DNA of 64,000 nt from Eonycteris spelaea (taxonomy: Eukaryota > Chordata > Mammalia > Chiroptera > Pteropodidae). The notes beneath the pieces were generated by a model. That model was not told the DNA's origin. It made no database searches and worked only from the letters and a program-made list of their open reading frames with translations. The position numbers and the translations under genes were made by a program. The stretch is taken from positions 2,232,001 through 2,296,000 of the forward strand of contig PUFA01000224.1 of the NCBI GenBank assembly GCA_003508835.1, read 5' to 3'. This document shows positions 24,545 through 37,929 of this stretch, one piece after another (the first letter of the stretch is position 1; each line of letters opens with the position of its first letter).

Positions 24545-25310
24545 ATCCTTTCGCTTTCTTTCGGTAACTTCATTTTTTTCCCTAGCTTTTAAAAATTGGG
24601 TATTTTCACATTTATCTTGTAGGTATTTAATGCTGCGTATTTCCCTCTCACCCCTGCTTTAGCAGTATCTCATAGAGTCTAATGTGCTATGTTTTCATGG
24701 TCCTCATTTTCATAAAATTTTGCATTTTTGGTCTTTTTTTTCCCCCTCAAAAATTTTAAAATAGTATTTAATGAAAGCTTGTTTGGTTTTGAATTTCTAG
24801 TGTTAGCGCACTAAATAAACTTGTTTTGGGGACAATTTATTGGTTTCCATTGCATATCCTGTGCAGTGAATTCTCTGTTCACTGGAAAATTGTTTTTGTC
24901 TTATTCTCTATAGAGTTCAGAGTTTGACATGTATTTATAAAATATATCTTATTGAGCACGTTGTCATGTATATCCTTAATAATTTTTTTCTTATTTATCT
25001 TAGATTGAGGGAGGTGAATACAGCACCTGATTAGTGTGTTCACGTGTATTTTTCCTCACTTCTGGTTTATGATAGTTGTTTCTGTGTTATTGGCTGCATA
25101 TATACTAATTATTACAAACTAAACTTTATTTCTAGTTAAAAATTTTATGAGTATCCTTTATAATATTTTTTGTTCTTTCTCGTTGGACCTTAATACAAAG
25201 TTATAATGGAAAATAGCTATGGATTTATGTCTGGCCTTTGCATAATGTTCTTCCAACCTCTTCTCTCATAGGTATTGTTTTTTCTGATTTTTTTCCTCAT
25301 AAGTCCTTCA
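24545..25310 (-). mobile_element. Old L1 LINE ORF2 fragment, antisense
   Basis: Continues the antisense L1 style: GCAGTATCTCATAGAGTC, GGCTGCATATATACTAATTA and following T-rich ORF2 text. Strongly decayed. Confidence 0.6.
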
Positions 25311-25319
25311 AGTCTTATC

Positions 25320-27180
25320 AGTCTTGATCAGGATTCGGCCCAAAGACCTGTTTAATTAGTGAAAAGTGATGCCAGTTAAGCTTCATAGGTTCTTCATCAT
25401 GACGCTTTTTGAAATGAATAGACTTTGGAAAGAAGATTTAAAACCCCACCCGCATATTCTAATAGGTGCTTCTCTCCTCTGCGGAGACCAAACGAGCAGC
25501 TTCTCCTGTCTTCTGCTGCGTCCCGCGTTTGCGTGCCCCTCGCCAGGTTGCATGATCGTTCATAATCCTCCCCGCCGTGCTCCAGGCTCCATATCTAGAT
25601 GGCTCTGCAGGATTGTCCTGCTGGAAGCAAACAGTCCAGCAGTTCTGGCCAGTAATAACAGCGGTCCAGACGTGGAAAAGGTCCATCAGGGAATGGGAGG
25701 AGGAGGAGGAGGAGCATCAGGGCTGAGGCCTGAAGAGGTGAGGGGACCAGTTATGTAGGTCCCACTAGGCCATGAAGTAGTGAGGATCGTGACTCCCTTT
25801 CAGCAGCCTTCTTATGCTCCCTAGTCAAAATGGTTTCGTGAATTTATGAACTTATCGTGGCTGGTCAGAGGTGAGTTGAGCTGTCGAGAGAAGTTGGCGG
25901 GGAGTGAGGCTGGTATAGAAGGAACTATCTGGTTGACGACTGTCTTTCTGGCTGGTGATATGTTAATGTCGGATGAGACTCTAATTATAGTTTAATGCTC
26001 TCCTCACAAATATAAATATAAAACAAAGTATTCATCTCTCTGAATATTACTTCCTGATTGCAGAATGGGTAAAATTTTAGATGATCCATCTCTTCTTATT
26101 GATCTCATAGGGTTTCACAGTGGAAAATAAATGAGACTTATTTATGCTTGCAAATCAAATTGCCATAAAAGGTTATTTCAATAGACAGAGGCAAAATCAT
26201 AATAAAATAATTTAGTAAAAATGGGAGCTAAGAGTATTCTTAATGGAACATGATGAGACTTAATTTTCTTACTATTTCCATCATTAAAGCTCCATTATCT
26301 TTTCTGAGACCTCATTTAGGCTTCCTGTCACACTGCAACTCTGAGGCATTTGTGGGGAGCACAGAGAAGCCTGCGAGTTCCATTAAAAAACAAAAATAGC
26401 TAATAATATGCTGTTCTTTCATTTTTTCTATTTGATATCCGTGTCTCACATTCAGAGTCTCATATATTCTCTTTCTAACCCCATCTCTTGAAAGCCATGA
26501 ATATCATTATCTAAGAGCTTTCATACAGGAGAAATTTGATTCTAGAGTTGAAAACAAAACTAAGGCTTACTGATGAATGTCCCCTGAAGTCAGAGGCCCT
26601 GGGGATTTTAAAGAATTCCTCTAGTTATTTCTTTGCCTTTGAGCATATCCACAGCTAACTCATGTTTGTACATAGGAACAGAATCAGTAATAGTATTAGC
26701 CCTTTTATACTTCATAGAGCTTTACAGGTGGGATAATTAAAAATCCGTATACCAGAACCCCCGCCCCCATAGAGTATTGCCTGCTCTGTTGGATGTAGCT
26801 AGGGAGACAGTGCTAGCCTTTCCAGCCAGAGAGGTTGAGTCCAGCTAATTTAGGTTCAGTCTGAAGTCCAAGCCCAGACGCCCACGGGACCAAGTGAATG
26901 CAGAAAGCGAGAGGCTGAGGCCCGGTGATGAAGGCTGGTTAGAGGTAAGGGGAGGAGCAGACCATGAGGGTGACATGCCCCTGCACCTGCCTGCTCTGTG
27001 CAGAAGTGATATAACCGATATTTGTGATTTATAACAACAGCGTATTTCTAGTTTATGTTTAACTCCAATGAATCCAAAAGAGAATTATCCGAGGCACTTC
27101 TTAACCGTAACTTAGTGTGAATTCCAAAAGTCTTAGCCAAGTGTTCCGAGTAATCAGAACCGATTACCCAGAGCACTGCT
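25320..27180. other. Unassigned intronic sequence
   Basis: GC-richer at 25480-25760 with a short (GGA)n near 25698-25712. 25690-25980 may be a worn antisense L2. 26000-26700 is AT-rich and unique-looking. Confidence 0.4.
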
Positions 27181-27184
27181 TGCC

Positions 27185-27360
27185 TCTCTCCGCACCCTGC
27201 ACACGCCCTCCCCCCAGCCTCTTCTGAGGGCCTGCCTTGCCTACCCTTGGACAGGAAGCTCCCCGAGGGCAGGTATCCTGGTGCAGGTGTGGGGTACTTC
27301 ATTGAATCTGCGGTGGGCCAGCACAGCTGGTATTCAGTGCAGATTGTTGAAGGAATGACA
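27185..27360 (+). repeat. L2/MIR-type 3' fragment
   Basis: Contains AGGAAGCTCCCCGAGGGCAGG followed by TATCCTGG and TTGAAGGAATGAC, the order of an L2 3' end. Confidence 0.5.
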
Positions 27361-27364
27361 TTCA

Positions 27365-28540
27365 GTTATGTGTAGGAAGTATTCTTCAAAATAGTGAACT
27401 CTTTTTATAATACAAAAGGATACCAGCTGGGCAGACTACTCAAAATGGTGAATAATCAACAGATTGTTCACACAGTACTTTGTAAAGATTTTCATTATGT
27501 TTGTGTATGTTTAAAACTATACACAATTTCACATTAAAACCTCATTGGTTTTGTTGTTGTTTTTTTTTAACGTGGGAGCTTAGCTACAATCTATTCATTC
27601 TGCCCAAGTTCTGTTTTTCATATTGTACAATCCTGCAGCTGTGAGGGCAGTTGTTAATAATCTTTTCCTCCCTTTCTGCCAGTGTTCATGGCAGCTCAGC
27701 TTGAGTCTGGTGTATAGGGTTATTTTAGAAGGCTGGAGCAAGGCAGGATTCTGAGGATTTTTTTTTTTCTCATAATGTATCACAACCTTATAGTGTTCTT
27801 AGGCTGACGAGTGAACATTCTGGCAAGGGGTGGATGAGGGCGTGGTGCCAAGCTGGTGCCAAAACTTATATCTGAGTGATCTTTGTCATGATCCACAAAT
27901 ATCTGAGACTGTGTGGAGTCCTTTTGTTTGTATGTAGTCACAAGGCCTGGATTCCAAGATTTGTTTGGAAAAACAGCATTGGGTTTAGCATCAAAGGGTG
28001 TCAGAGCGGAGAAGAGCCTTAGCTCGGGTCTCCAGGCAGATCACGTCTCCCAGGCTTCCATTTCTGCCTCTGTAAACGGCAGTGCTTCCCCTGCTGCTGC
28101 TTGCTTCCCGCGGCTCTCCCGTGGGGCATCCTGCACCCGGATGCGGCAGCTGACACACAACGATGCAGCTGGGTGCTCTGCCCCCTCGCTGTTATTTCTT
28201 CCAAAACAGGTTTTGTCGTGTGTGTGTGTGTGTGTGTGTTGATTTGGTTGTTAAAATTGTTCCTTGCACCCTGAGAGATGAGATCCTAAGACTGGCAAAG
28301 AGTAAAACCCAGTCCTCTGCGAATGGCATACGTATGTCCCTGATGCTCGGGCATTTCCTGAAGATCAGCCCCCCCTTCTCGCACCCCTCCCCCCAACAAG
28401 CTCATGACAGCCACCACCGCCTCATCGTCACGCGCACCACCGCCTCATCGTCACGCGCACCAACGGAAGGAAGGGTTCCGTGTCAGCTGGTCAGCCTGAG
28501 GGAGCCACACCTCCAGGCATCTGCGGCTCTCATCAAAAGT
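27365..28540. other. Unassigned intronic sequence with a microsatellite
   Basis: T-runs at 27550-27568 and 27759-27770. (GT)n at 28217-28239. A GC-richer stretch at 27960-28200 has frames open on both strands (27913-28242 + and 28019-28204 -) that look like chance. Confidence 0.45.
28412..28462 (+). repeat. 23-bp tandem duplication, CpG-containing
   Basis: Two perfect copies of a 23-bp unit (28412-28434 and 28435-28457) plus the first five bases of a third. Each unit holds CATCGTCACGCG and so several CpGs. Perfect identity suggests a recent duplication. Confidence 0.95.
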
Positions 28541-28955
28541 CACATGCATGGAAGCAATCACAGTGTTCTTCGACAGATGATTGGATAAAGAAGTGGTGCA
28601 TAGACACAATGCAGTACTCCTCAGCCCTGAAAAGAATGAAATACTGCCATTCCTAATGTCATGGGTGGATCTTGAGAATATCATGCTAAGTGAGAGAAGT
28701 CGGATGGAAAACGTCAAGAACCGTATGATTTCGCGCATGTAGGATATAAAACTGAAAGCAACAGACAAGACATACACTCATAGACACAGACGACAGTATG
28801 GGGCTTATCAGGGGGACAAGGGGGTCAAATATACGTGGTAACGGAGGGAGATTTGACCTTGGGTCGTGAGCACAATGCGATATACAGATCATGGTTTACA
28901 GAATTGTGCATTTGAACCCATTTTATTAACCAGCTCCACCCAATTTTAATGACGT
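28540..28955 (+). mobile_element. L1 LINE 3' end, sense, 5'-truncated
   Basis: Sense order: ACAGATGATTGGATAAAGAA, CAGCCCTGAAAAGAATGAAA, GAATATCATGCTAAGTGAGA, AGACACAGACGACAGTATGG, GGGGGTCAAATATACG, TTGACCTTGGGTCGTGAGCA, AGAATTGTGCATTTGAACC. Same 3' UTR as the copy at 20908. Poly(A) largely lost, no clear target duplication. Confidence 0.85.
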
Positions 28956-28959
28956 TTTT

Positions 28960-31900
28960 AAAATCTTACATGCAGAAAGGGTCGTGTCACCCCTGCTCTG
29001 CAGGCCCGCAAAGGCGAGGCCAGGTGGCGGCTCGCACGCTGCTTCCATCCGGAACCGGCTCGAAGTGCTTGGAGCTAAAGGGAATCGCTTGGTTTTCTGC
29101 TCCCTGTTGAAAACGGCACAGGTCAGTTCGGGGCTGACTTTAGGCGGAGCTAATGTGTGAGGAGGGCAAGGTCTGCTGTCCTGTGCACCTCCCTGTGAGA
29201 CGCTGTCAGCGTTCGGAGGTGCTGACAGTGGCTGTAGTAACACGAGGTCCGTTAACTGATTTTTAGTTCAGATGGAGGTGAACAGCTGCCTAGTGACGCA
29301 GAGACCTGTCGGTCTAGCTCCTGCAGGCTGCGGGTTGTACCCTGAGCTCAGCCCTCCTGAGCTCACTTTTCCTTTGGGGGAAATCTATCTGTCCCCGCTT
29401 CCTCCCTTCCCATCTTCCCTTTCTCCCTAGGCTTTCTTCCTTTCATTCTACCTCCTTCGCTCCCTGGTTAGCGCTCATTCTGGTCTCTGGTTTTCTCTTT
29501 AATTTGCATGAGGAAAATCTAACGGAGCCATCTTGACATTTAAGATCTTAAAGCTGAAGCGCGTTTATCAGAACACAGTAGTTGAAAATATGAAAACAGC
29601 TTCGCCTTCCCTTCCCCCTCTTCTCCATTTCCTCATTCCTGAGCTCAGGGGACTTCTTATGGGTTGGTGGGACTGTTGCTTTGATGCGGAAACAGTGGAT
29701 GCGAACAGTGGTCAGATGGGGCAAGATCCCCAGGATACATATTGAAGAGAAGGGTTAAGTTTTAGCTGACGTTTAAAAGCCCTTAGGAGATGCCCAGCCT
29801 GGCTTGGCCTAAGAATTTATCAGTAGTTCCCTTTTAGACTTAAAAGTGGGGACCAGCCAGTATATGGTCACGTTCTCCCCTGGTCAAGTTGGTCTCCTGA
29901 CTCTTCTGAAGCCTCCTTATTCTTGTTTGCCCAGGACATGCCCTGCTTATGCCCGGGGTCTGTGGGCTTACTGATCTCTTCTTCCAAACCTTTCCCAACA
30001 CATGACCCCTCGACCCTTCCCTATGACTCCTGTCGACTCTGTCCAGCTTTTGCTTATGTCTAGGGTATCTTCTGGTTCCAGTTGATTTAAAAAATGTCAG
30101 TAAGGACACAAAATATTATCTAGGAGATGAAAAAATTCCTCAGATTATTTTATCCCATCACAATCAGTTTATTCTCCAAGATGTGATAGTTTCTAACACT
30201 GTAGGCCTAAAAGGAGCATATTAAATGTTCCAAAGTGATCATTTAAATATAATTTGTTATCTAGGTTGAGTCTAAGAAAAGGAAACTGATTGCCTTCAGT
30301 CATGGAGACTGAGGCCGGAAGTGCGATTGTGTGTAAAATACCAAGAGTGGCAAATTCCTGGGCGACTGACAAAGATCTGAGCTGCCTCAAGCTGCTGGCT
30401 TTTAAAATATCCCATATATGTGTTTGCAGGTCCCCCGATGTCTGATTCGTAACCTCCTCGGAATAATTTATTGGAAAAAGATGCTCCCTGTTTAAAATTT
30501 CAACTCTGAGATGGCCACCCTCTCTTATCACCTCTTTAGAGACAGCCCTCTGCCACAAAAACTGGTTGAAAAATCTCGTCAGATCCAGAAAGTATTTGCT
30601 TTGGGGACCTGAGGGTCAGGAGTCATAATGTCATGGGATTCCCACTTCCTCAGGACTAGCCCAGTTGCCACTTGCTGTTCAGAGATAAGAGCTGACCTCA
30701 GAGAAGGTGCTGGGTCGGTGGAGCTACTAAGTTCCAAGAAGCAGGATTTATATATAGCATTACTCCCATGTGCAAAAAATTACCAATTTCAAAGTTGCCT
30801 ACTTGACTCTACATACCTCAATGTGAGTTTTAGAATTGCAAGGGTAAAGGAGGTAGTGGGAAAGGAAGATGCATTTCTGAGTTGAAGTCAAGCTCCTCTC
30901 TTTATATTCCTTCCTTGGGGCTTCAGTGCCTTTGAAGGATGGAACTAGTCAGGTCTCTAAGATTCTTCCAAAGTCTAGTAGTGGATGATTCTCGCTTTGC
31001 TCCAGCTTTGCCAGCTGGCTTGGGGCAGGACAAGGTTTTTAATCTTTTCTCAGCCCAGTTTTCTTTCTGCTCACTATGCTAATTCCTTTATGTACTTCAA
31101 AACCCTAGGTTAAAATAAATTCCTAGCCATTTCCCACTAAAATCTCTCTCATACAAGGTTTACTAGTACCTCTGAGGCAGGAACCATGACTGCCAATACC
31201 TGGTAAACTTCCATTGCAAAAACTTTACAAACTCTCATAGTCTTTGCAAACTCTCATAGTAAAAGGTTAAAAACAACAACAAAAAAAACCCCAAAACTGT
31301 AATTGAAAGTCTTGTGATAATAATATGTATTGATCTCTGCATTCATTTTCACCATATGTAATATTTTCTTGCTTTTTTAGAATGAGATTTGTGAGCAATT
31401 ATCTTTGATAGAGTCCCATTAAAACTGTGTCATCTTTCAGAATTTTTGGAGCATATATTTTCCATGCTGATTCAAGCACTTCGTGAATCCTTGACAATTA
31501 TTTAGCATGTGAGAGATTTTATGTATTTTTAAAGTAAAAGAGTCTGAACTTATTTATGGCAAACATCATTCAAGAGCAGATATGTATCCATGGAATACTT
31601 TTTGAGGAATATCATTTTCTTCCTTTGCGGTTCTGTAGCATGCCATTAGGTAGCAAATTTTAGATGCTAATAAATATCAGTTGCTTAATTGAAGGCAGTT
31701 TCTAGTCATTGACAAGCTGACTTCTTGAAGGAGAATCCCACAAGCCGTATATCCCTTCCCCAGCTGTACTCACCCAAGCAGCTTTGAGCAAGAATTTTTG
31801 TTGTTAATTTACCAGGGGCCACTGCACTTCGGCACCGGGTACATGGCTAAAATCCCAATTCTGCCCTCAAAGGGCCCAGCATCAGGTGAAGCAAGATCGA

Positions 31901-34900
31901 CCCGACAGTTACAGTGCCCGTGGTGGGTGAGCCGTGGTGGAGGCAGGCACAGGGCCGTGACGAAGACGCCGCCTAACACGAAAGGCAGCCTTCCCCACGG
32001 CCCCCGCTTCGGGAAAACGACATCTGGCCTGAATTAGTAAGAGTGAATATTAGTGTGCCTTTATTTTTGTGATTTGATGGTGGTGGTTCTACTTTTGGAC
32101 AGTAGCAGAGATTCGAGGAGGAGGCAGAAGGGGTTGTGTGTCTAGATGCACACTTAGATTTTCTCATTCGTCCCCCCTACTTCAGGCCTGTATTTAGATC
32201 AGGAAGCATGTGCGGGGTAGCTTGGCCTATCTTTCAACACTGCAGACAGACACATCAAAGGGGCTCAGTGCATCCCCAGGGACACTGGTCCTGGCAACTT
32301 GCCTTCGGCTCTGTCGTCAGGGTCTCCTGGCCGAGCAGGGCTGGCTCATGCCCACTGTGCTCCCTTTAGGCGTAGGGCCCTTATGGGAGCCAAGGAGATA
32401 GAAGCTTCCTGCTGGAAGCCAAAATAACGTGAAAGAGCAGGACCGGAAACTCCACATGACACAAGCCACCGGCCAGAAGGGCACCCACAGCACACTGCCA
32501 CTGCCGTTGCACGAGGACCGAATTCCAAAGCGGGGCTCAGCTCCCTGATGGGCACGTGGTACCAGCTGGCTTAGGTCCGCCCTCTGTGCCAGCTGCCGGA
32601 ATGTGTCACTAACCGTAACTCGTATTTGCTGCTGCCAGAGGGGCTCTGCTGTACCTGTCTGTCAAATTTAAAAATGATCGAAGTGTTTTCCTCTCAGGTG
32701 TTTCACAGAAAGGTGGAGGGAGGCTGGCAAATGATGCCGACCCAAGGGAAAGCAGGGACCCAGTTCTGTCCCTCCAGGCTCGTAGGGCGAGGGCGCCATG
32801 CATTTCTGGCTGTGGATCAGAGAAGAGCATGCTTCTTCACTGTCCCTTCGCCCCTCACCTGCTGGCCCCCAGCGGCCTGACCGCAGGGCAGAGGAGCTGT
32901 TTCACTGCTTCACAGCAGACAGGACAAACGCCCGGATGCAGTTACCCAGCCCCAACTTCACACCCCAAACATCCCCGCTTCGGACCCCCACATTTTGGCC
33001 TTCCTAGGAAGTCCCATGCGTATATTTATGAGGCCAACGAGTGAATTAACGATAAATTAATCTGTGCCCTTTCAGTTCAGTCCGGCTTGTTTCCTCCCTG
33101 TTCCTCACCCTCGGGGGTCAGGATTTAGTTCAATAAGTCACGAGACTATTTCCAAAATCATGACGCAGCATTTCTCTGAGACTAAAGGCATCAGAGCAAC
33201 AAACAGTGACCTTGTTTTCGCCGTCTCCTGGCCCTTGCTAACCTGCCCTCCCTTCAGGCCTTTGAATCCCACGGGGGCTCTGGACGCGCACTGGGCTGTG
33301 GGAAGCAGCAGTCCTCCGCCTTAAGCCTGCTGTAGACCCTGAGGCACTTCCCAGGCCCGCAGCCGCCACATTTGAGCCCCGGGAATGGAGAGGAGTTGCC
33401 ATTGCAGAATGAGGAGCTTGGTTAGCAGTAGAGCAGGTGAGGCCGGAAGTAGAGGCCCTGCTGGAAGGTAGCGGGAGCCCCAGCCAAAGATGACAAGTGC
33501 CTGATCTTAGGCAGAGGACAGATTCAAGAGGGGCTCGGGGGAGAACAAAGGGAACTTTGTGGCCGATTGGCTGTGAAGATAAGAGACAGGCAGTGGCCCA
33601 GGTAATTCCAGGATTTATGGCTGGGTAGATTGTAGGGCCGTTGATTGAAACAGGGAACAGAAAAGGAAGTGGGAGGGGAAGGGGATGATGAGCTCAGTTT
33701 AGACTCCATTGCGTTCAAGCTGCCTGTGGTACAGCCCTGTGAAAAGTCAGTAATGTGAAAAAGTATCCTGGTACCCGCAAATACGTTTATTTCATTCGGA
33801 TGCTCCAAAGACCCATCTCTGTGGGCTCCAGATCCCTAGGCATCTAGCTCTGTGGGAGGATGTTTGAAAAGGGGAGTGGTTGGACACCCCAGACTATCCC
33901 GGAGCAGCACCTCCATGCTGTGTGCGAACACGTGCCCAGTGGATGGGCACCCTGGGAGCAACACTGATTTCTCTAACATGAATTCCAAACGTGTGAAATA
34001 GGACGGGCCCTGTGTCTATTTCTAAGTTGTAGGATTCACGCGTGTGCTTCTGCTTTTCATTCTCTCCGTGGTTTCTACCCTGCCTAGGATTGGGTCTTCG
34101 ACTTTGTCGTCTCTTGAACTCTGACTCAACACCAGAGCGTGGCCATGGTTCCCAGTCACTTCTGATTGTTAAAGCTGCTTCCCACCGTGGCCGTTCGGAC
34201 CCCTGCCGAACGCGTTCTCTGGGCATCTGCAGTCTCCCAGTGCCCTCTACATCTTCCCATATTAGAACACAGGATGACGTGGTGTTTACAGTGAAACCCC
34301 TCTGGGAAAGCTGATCGGTTTCCGGTCGCGTTTCCTTGCTGTGCCCTTGGTATTTCAGGGCTGTCCTCTTTAAGCACCGAAGCAATTAGTTTTGAGAAGG
34401 CTGATTCTTCAGGGTCCAGTGCTCGCCTGCCTTTCATTTGCTGAAGCTGTATTTTAATGAAGTTGTTTCATCTGTGTTGCCAAACACTAGAATTTTGCTG
34501 CTTCAATTCTAATGATCTCTACTGGCAAACGCTATGTTTTATTAGAACTCCCAAGGGCTCTGTTTATTAAATGTTCATGCACTATGGTGTTAGGCACACA
34601 AATCAGGGCGGCAGTGCTTATCAGTGGGTTATGGATGGAGAAGTTAAATATTTTCACCATGATCTTAAAGTGCAGGGAGATGGCCTTCGGTGGCTTCGTG
34701 GCATGCCAGTGATGCCTGCTCAGCTTCTTCCTCACCCATCAGCCAGTGCTACCTCCACATGTCTGAATAATGCGGCTGTTAGCAGCGCTCTAGTATGTAG
34801 TTTCGTTCTTTAGGATGAAAAGCTCTTTTTTTTTTTTTTTTTTTCCTGTAGTTGTCTAATACCTACATCTTGCTTCCCGGGCCGTATGTCTTACAGCACA

Positions 34901-35145
34901 GTTATATACAGTAAGGGCTCCTGTGAAGGGGTCCCAGGTGGCACAGGGCAGGGCACATGGTGTCATGAAAGGAAGAGGGCACTATTATAACAGCAGCCCC
35001 CAAACAGGATTTCTCTGCTCGCACCCTCCCAAAATTGGCCTCCCAAAACGCCGTGAGTCCTCAGGAGGTGGTGTCTAACCTGGGCGTGTGGACTGGCCTG
35101 GTGACCCTGACACCCCTCCCTCCTCTTTCCTGCTCTGAGCTTGGC
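28960..35145. other. Long unassigned intronic stretch
   Basis: About 6.2 kb with no repeat I can name. Overlapping GC-rich chance frames at 28926-29243, 32136-33044 and 33894-34437. T-run at 34826-34844. AT-rich 31300-31720 has a smooth, non-repetitive look and could be conserved non-coding DNA. 31800-31960 may be a worn antisense L2. Confidence 0.4.
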
Positions 35146-35149
35146 CACC

Positions 35150-35395
35150 AGGCAGCGCTGTGTGGCGATTAGGGGCATGGCTTCTGCCATGCCACAGACT
35201 GAATCCCAGCTGCGCCATTGAAGAGCCGGGCGATCCCTGGCAAGTTACACTTCGCCTTGCTAACCTGTGTCCTTACCAGTAAAAGGAGAGACCTGGGGCC
35301 ATTTCAGTGTTTTTGTGAGGATTACATGAGGTGATACAGGTAAAGTGCTTGGGGTGCACATGGCACATAATAGAACCACATCAGTAAATTGTCAC
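35150..35395 (+). repeat. MIR SINE, sense
   Basis: Shows the MIR order: GGCATGGCTTCTGCCATGCC, CTGAATCCCAGCTGCGCCA, GGCAAGTTACACTTCGCC, TTTTGTGAGGATTACATGAG, AAAGTGCTTGGGGTGCACA, and CACATAATAG. Near full length. Confidence 0.85.
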
Positions 35396-35399
35396 TGGT

Positions 35400-36345
35400 G
35401 CCCTGCCCCATCTCAGCCCGCATGGCTGCTCCGCCCCTGCCTGACGAGATCAGCACAGAAGCTGCTGCTGGTGCCTGGGCCCCGACCTGTGCCAAAGGCC
35501 CTGTTGCAGGTCATCGTCACTTGCTTCCGTCTCTGCTCACACTGCTTTCCTTGCATGATTGGGGTGCCCATGGTGTGGATTCCCTGCTTTATTTATGAGC
35601 CATGGGGAGTAAAGAAAAACATATATCAGGATTTTACCTAGCTTTCTGTTACACCCGAGTTCCAGGGTGAAAGAAGTGTACCTTGGGGGAGGACCGTCCT
35701 CCAGGCACATCTCATGAGGACACAGCCTTCCATCAGAATCACACCCCCACCCCCGCGACTCTGGCCCCTGGTCTTTGAACCAAACCTGTCGTTTCCTTTG
35801 CTCTTCACACCGGTTTTCCACGTGTGCCCTAGAAGCACTCTGGCCCCACATGTTCACCTTCATTTTGTCTTCCTTCGTATAATTATCTACTCCGACTTTA
35901 AGGGGTAAATGTGGTGTTTTTGATGCATGATTTATCCTCTGGAGGCTAGTGTGGTTGTGAGCAGCAAGAACAAACTGATTAAAATTGCTAAGGCAAAGGG
36001 AATAAGTCAGTTTGATAGAAGTTAATAGAAGTGTACTAAATTTGTATTTACACTTTCTCGACTGCTCTTCGCATGCATTTAGCAGTCTTTCTGGGGGAAA
36101 TTACGATCCAGGCCACCGCAGGAGCGGCCCCAGTTCCCCTGGTGAACCGTGGCGTCCTCCAGGACAGGGCAAGGGCTGTTCTGTGCCCTGCACCCACCAA
36201 CACACGCCACAGAAGTGTATGCACCTGTAAGGGGAAGAGTACGTAAATGTCGTTCGGTAATAGATTCTTATAAGCACCGCTTTATCTTGAACAAAGTTCA
36301 CAGTCTGTGAATGGTTTGAAACCCAACAACAAAGAAGCTAAACAA
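35400..36345. other. Unassigned intronic sequence
   Basis: GC-mixed, nothing recognisable. Chance frames overlap on both strands at 35345-35863. Confidence 0.45.
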
Positions 36346-36349
36346 ATGT

Positions 36350-36620
36350 TTTAAAATCTTTTAAAATTTTTCAGTTATAGGTGACAGCATAGTGTTAGAC
36401 ATTTATATAACTTACGAAGTGATCCCTCCGATAAGTCTGGGACCCCTGACACCATGCGGTGATTAGAATATTATTGACTGCATTCCATATGCTCCACTTT
36501 GCATCCCCATGACTATTTTTTATAACTGGCAATTTGTACTTTTTAATCGTTTCTCCTTTTCACCCCCCTTTCCACCTCGCCCCCAATCTGGTGACCATCT
36601 AAGGCTATTAAACGGAACCA
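36350..36620 (-). mobile_element. L1 LINE 3' end, antisense
   Basis: Reverse-complement 3' UTR: GTTATAGGTGACAGCATAG, ACATTTATATAACTTACGAA, GATCCCTCCGATAAGTCTGG, GAATATTATTGACTGCATTC, TGGCAATTTGTACTTTTTAA. Clear L1 signature. Confidence 0.8.
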
Positions 36621-36624
36621 TTTC

Positions 36625-37925
36625 TCTTCTGGTTACAAGATTGTTGGTCTCCTTTTTATTCCTGTATGAAATATTTTGTACTGAGTCCTCCCAGGAATAA
36701 CAGTAGTGGGGGCTTCTGGCAGCCGGGAGTCCCTTAGCCGTATGCCCCTCTGCGGAGTGAGCAGTGGGGCCGGCGAGGCCTTCGTTCTGCGGTGCTCTGG
36801 GACCCTCAGGTCAGGAGTCTCAGAACCTGGTTGGCTGGACTGCGATGCTTAGTGTTCAAGGGTGATGCGGATTCGAAAAGTTGGCTTTTGTATTAAATGC
36901 CTCCATCAATTAAGTAGCACTCACGCTGTGAGCACAAGGAAAAACTGAAGTTTTGCCAAGAGCATCGCGGTGTATTTAATCATTAACATTATGTGTATCA
37001 AAGGAACCACGGATACGTCTCCAGTAAGACTGACTTATATTTGCTTACAGACTGGTCTTTGAACAAAGAGTGGTATGTATTATTTTACTGAATGAGACCC
37101 CCCCCCAAAAAAAAAGATTTATTAGCTTCTCTTTTCTTCACAGAATAGGTTTCCTATGTATTGTTAGTTACTTTATCATGAGTAACATGTCATGTCGTGT
37201 CGGTGCTTATTAATCACCCTTTCCTTCCAACCAACGGTAAGAATAATGAGATGAAATTGGTGGCAGACCATCGCTTCCACATTAATCTTAAACCGATGCT
37301 GGTGAAACAGTCGAGCATTAATATCCACTCTTAAGTGTGTGTTTCTAAAGAAAGTTAGAAATTTTTAGGCATCTGTATTTGGAATGCAAACCCCTCATCT
37401 TGCATCGAGCAAAGCCAGAGGGTAAGACAAAAGTGAGTGGCTCCGTGGGTGGGAGGCACACGTCTGTGGACAGCAGCCTCAGAGATGGAGGCAGTGCTGT
37501 CTCTGTGAGCTCTGGGAACCGTGTGCCCACGAGGGACACCCCGGCCGCTCTGCTGCTTGTCCTCACTCTGAGACTCAAGTAAGCGGAGCCTCCACCATCT
37601 GGCCATTACTGGTCATCAGGGCAGAAGGAAAAACAGGACGCTGAAGGCTCAATGGCCCTTAAAGCTTCTGGCCACAGGAGTTTAATTAGCCACAGGAGTT
37701 TAATTGGTCAGCTCTAATGCAGACGGGCATCAGCATTCTCGCGTGTCTTCACAAATCTTCTTCGAACCTATTTACACCACCTTCTTCACTGTCTCCTGCT
37801 TTCTCGATCAGACTCACCGAAGCTTTGTCTACTTTATTGGTCTTTCCCAGGAACCAGCCTTCCATTTTGATGATCAATGTCCATTTTTGGCCCGAGTTAG
37901 TCATTACAAATGGATATAAAGTTCC
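36625..37925. other. Unassigned intronic sequence
   Basis: No repeat or gene recognised. Contains an 18-bp near-perfect tandem duplication (GCCACAGGAGTTTAATT) at 37671-37706. Confidence 0.45.
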
Positions 37926-37929
37926 CACT

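Noticed and set aside
28412..28462. CRISPR-like repeat
   Set aside because: Only two adjacent copies with no spacers, and the host is a mammal.
33894..34385. 163-codon antisense open frame, the longest in the window
   Set aside because: Other frames are open on both strands over the same bases (34042-34314 +, 34156-34437 -), which reflects GC content. No protein family is recognised.
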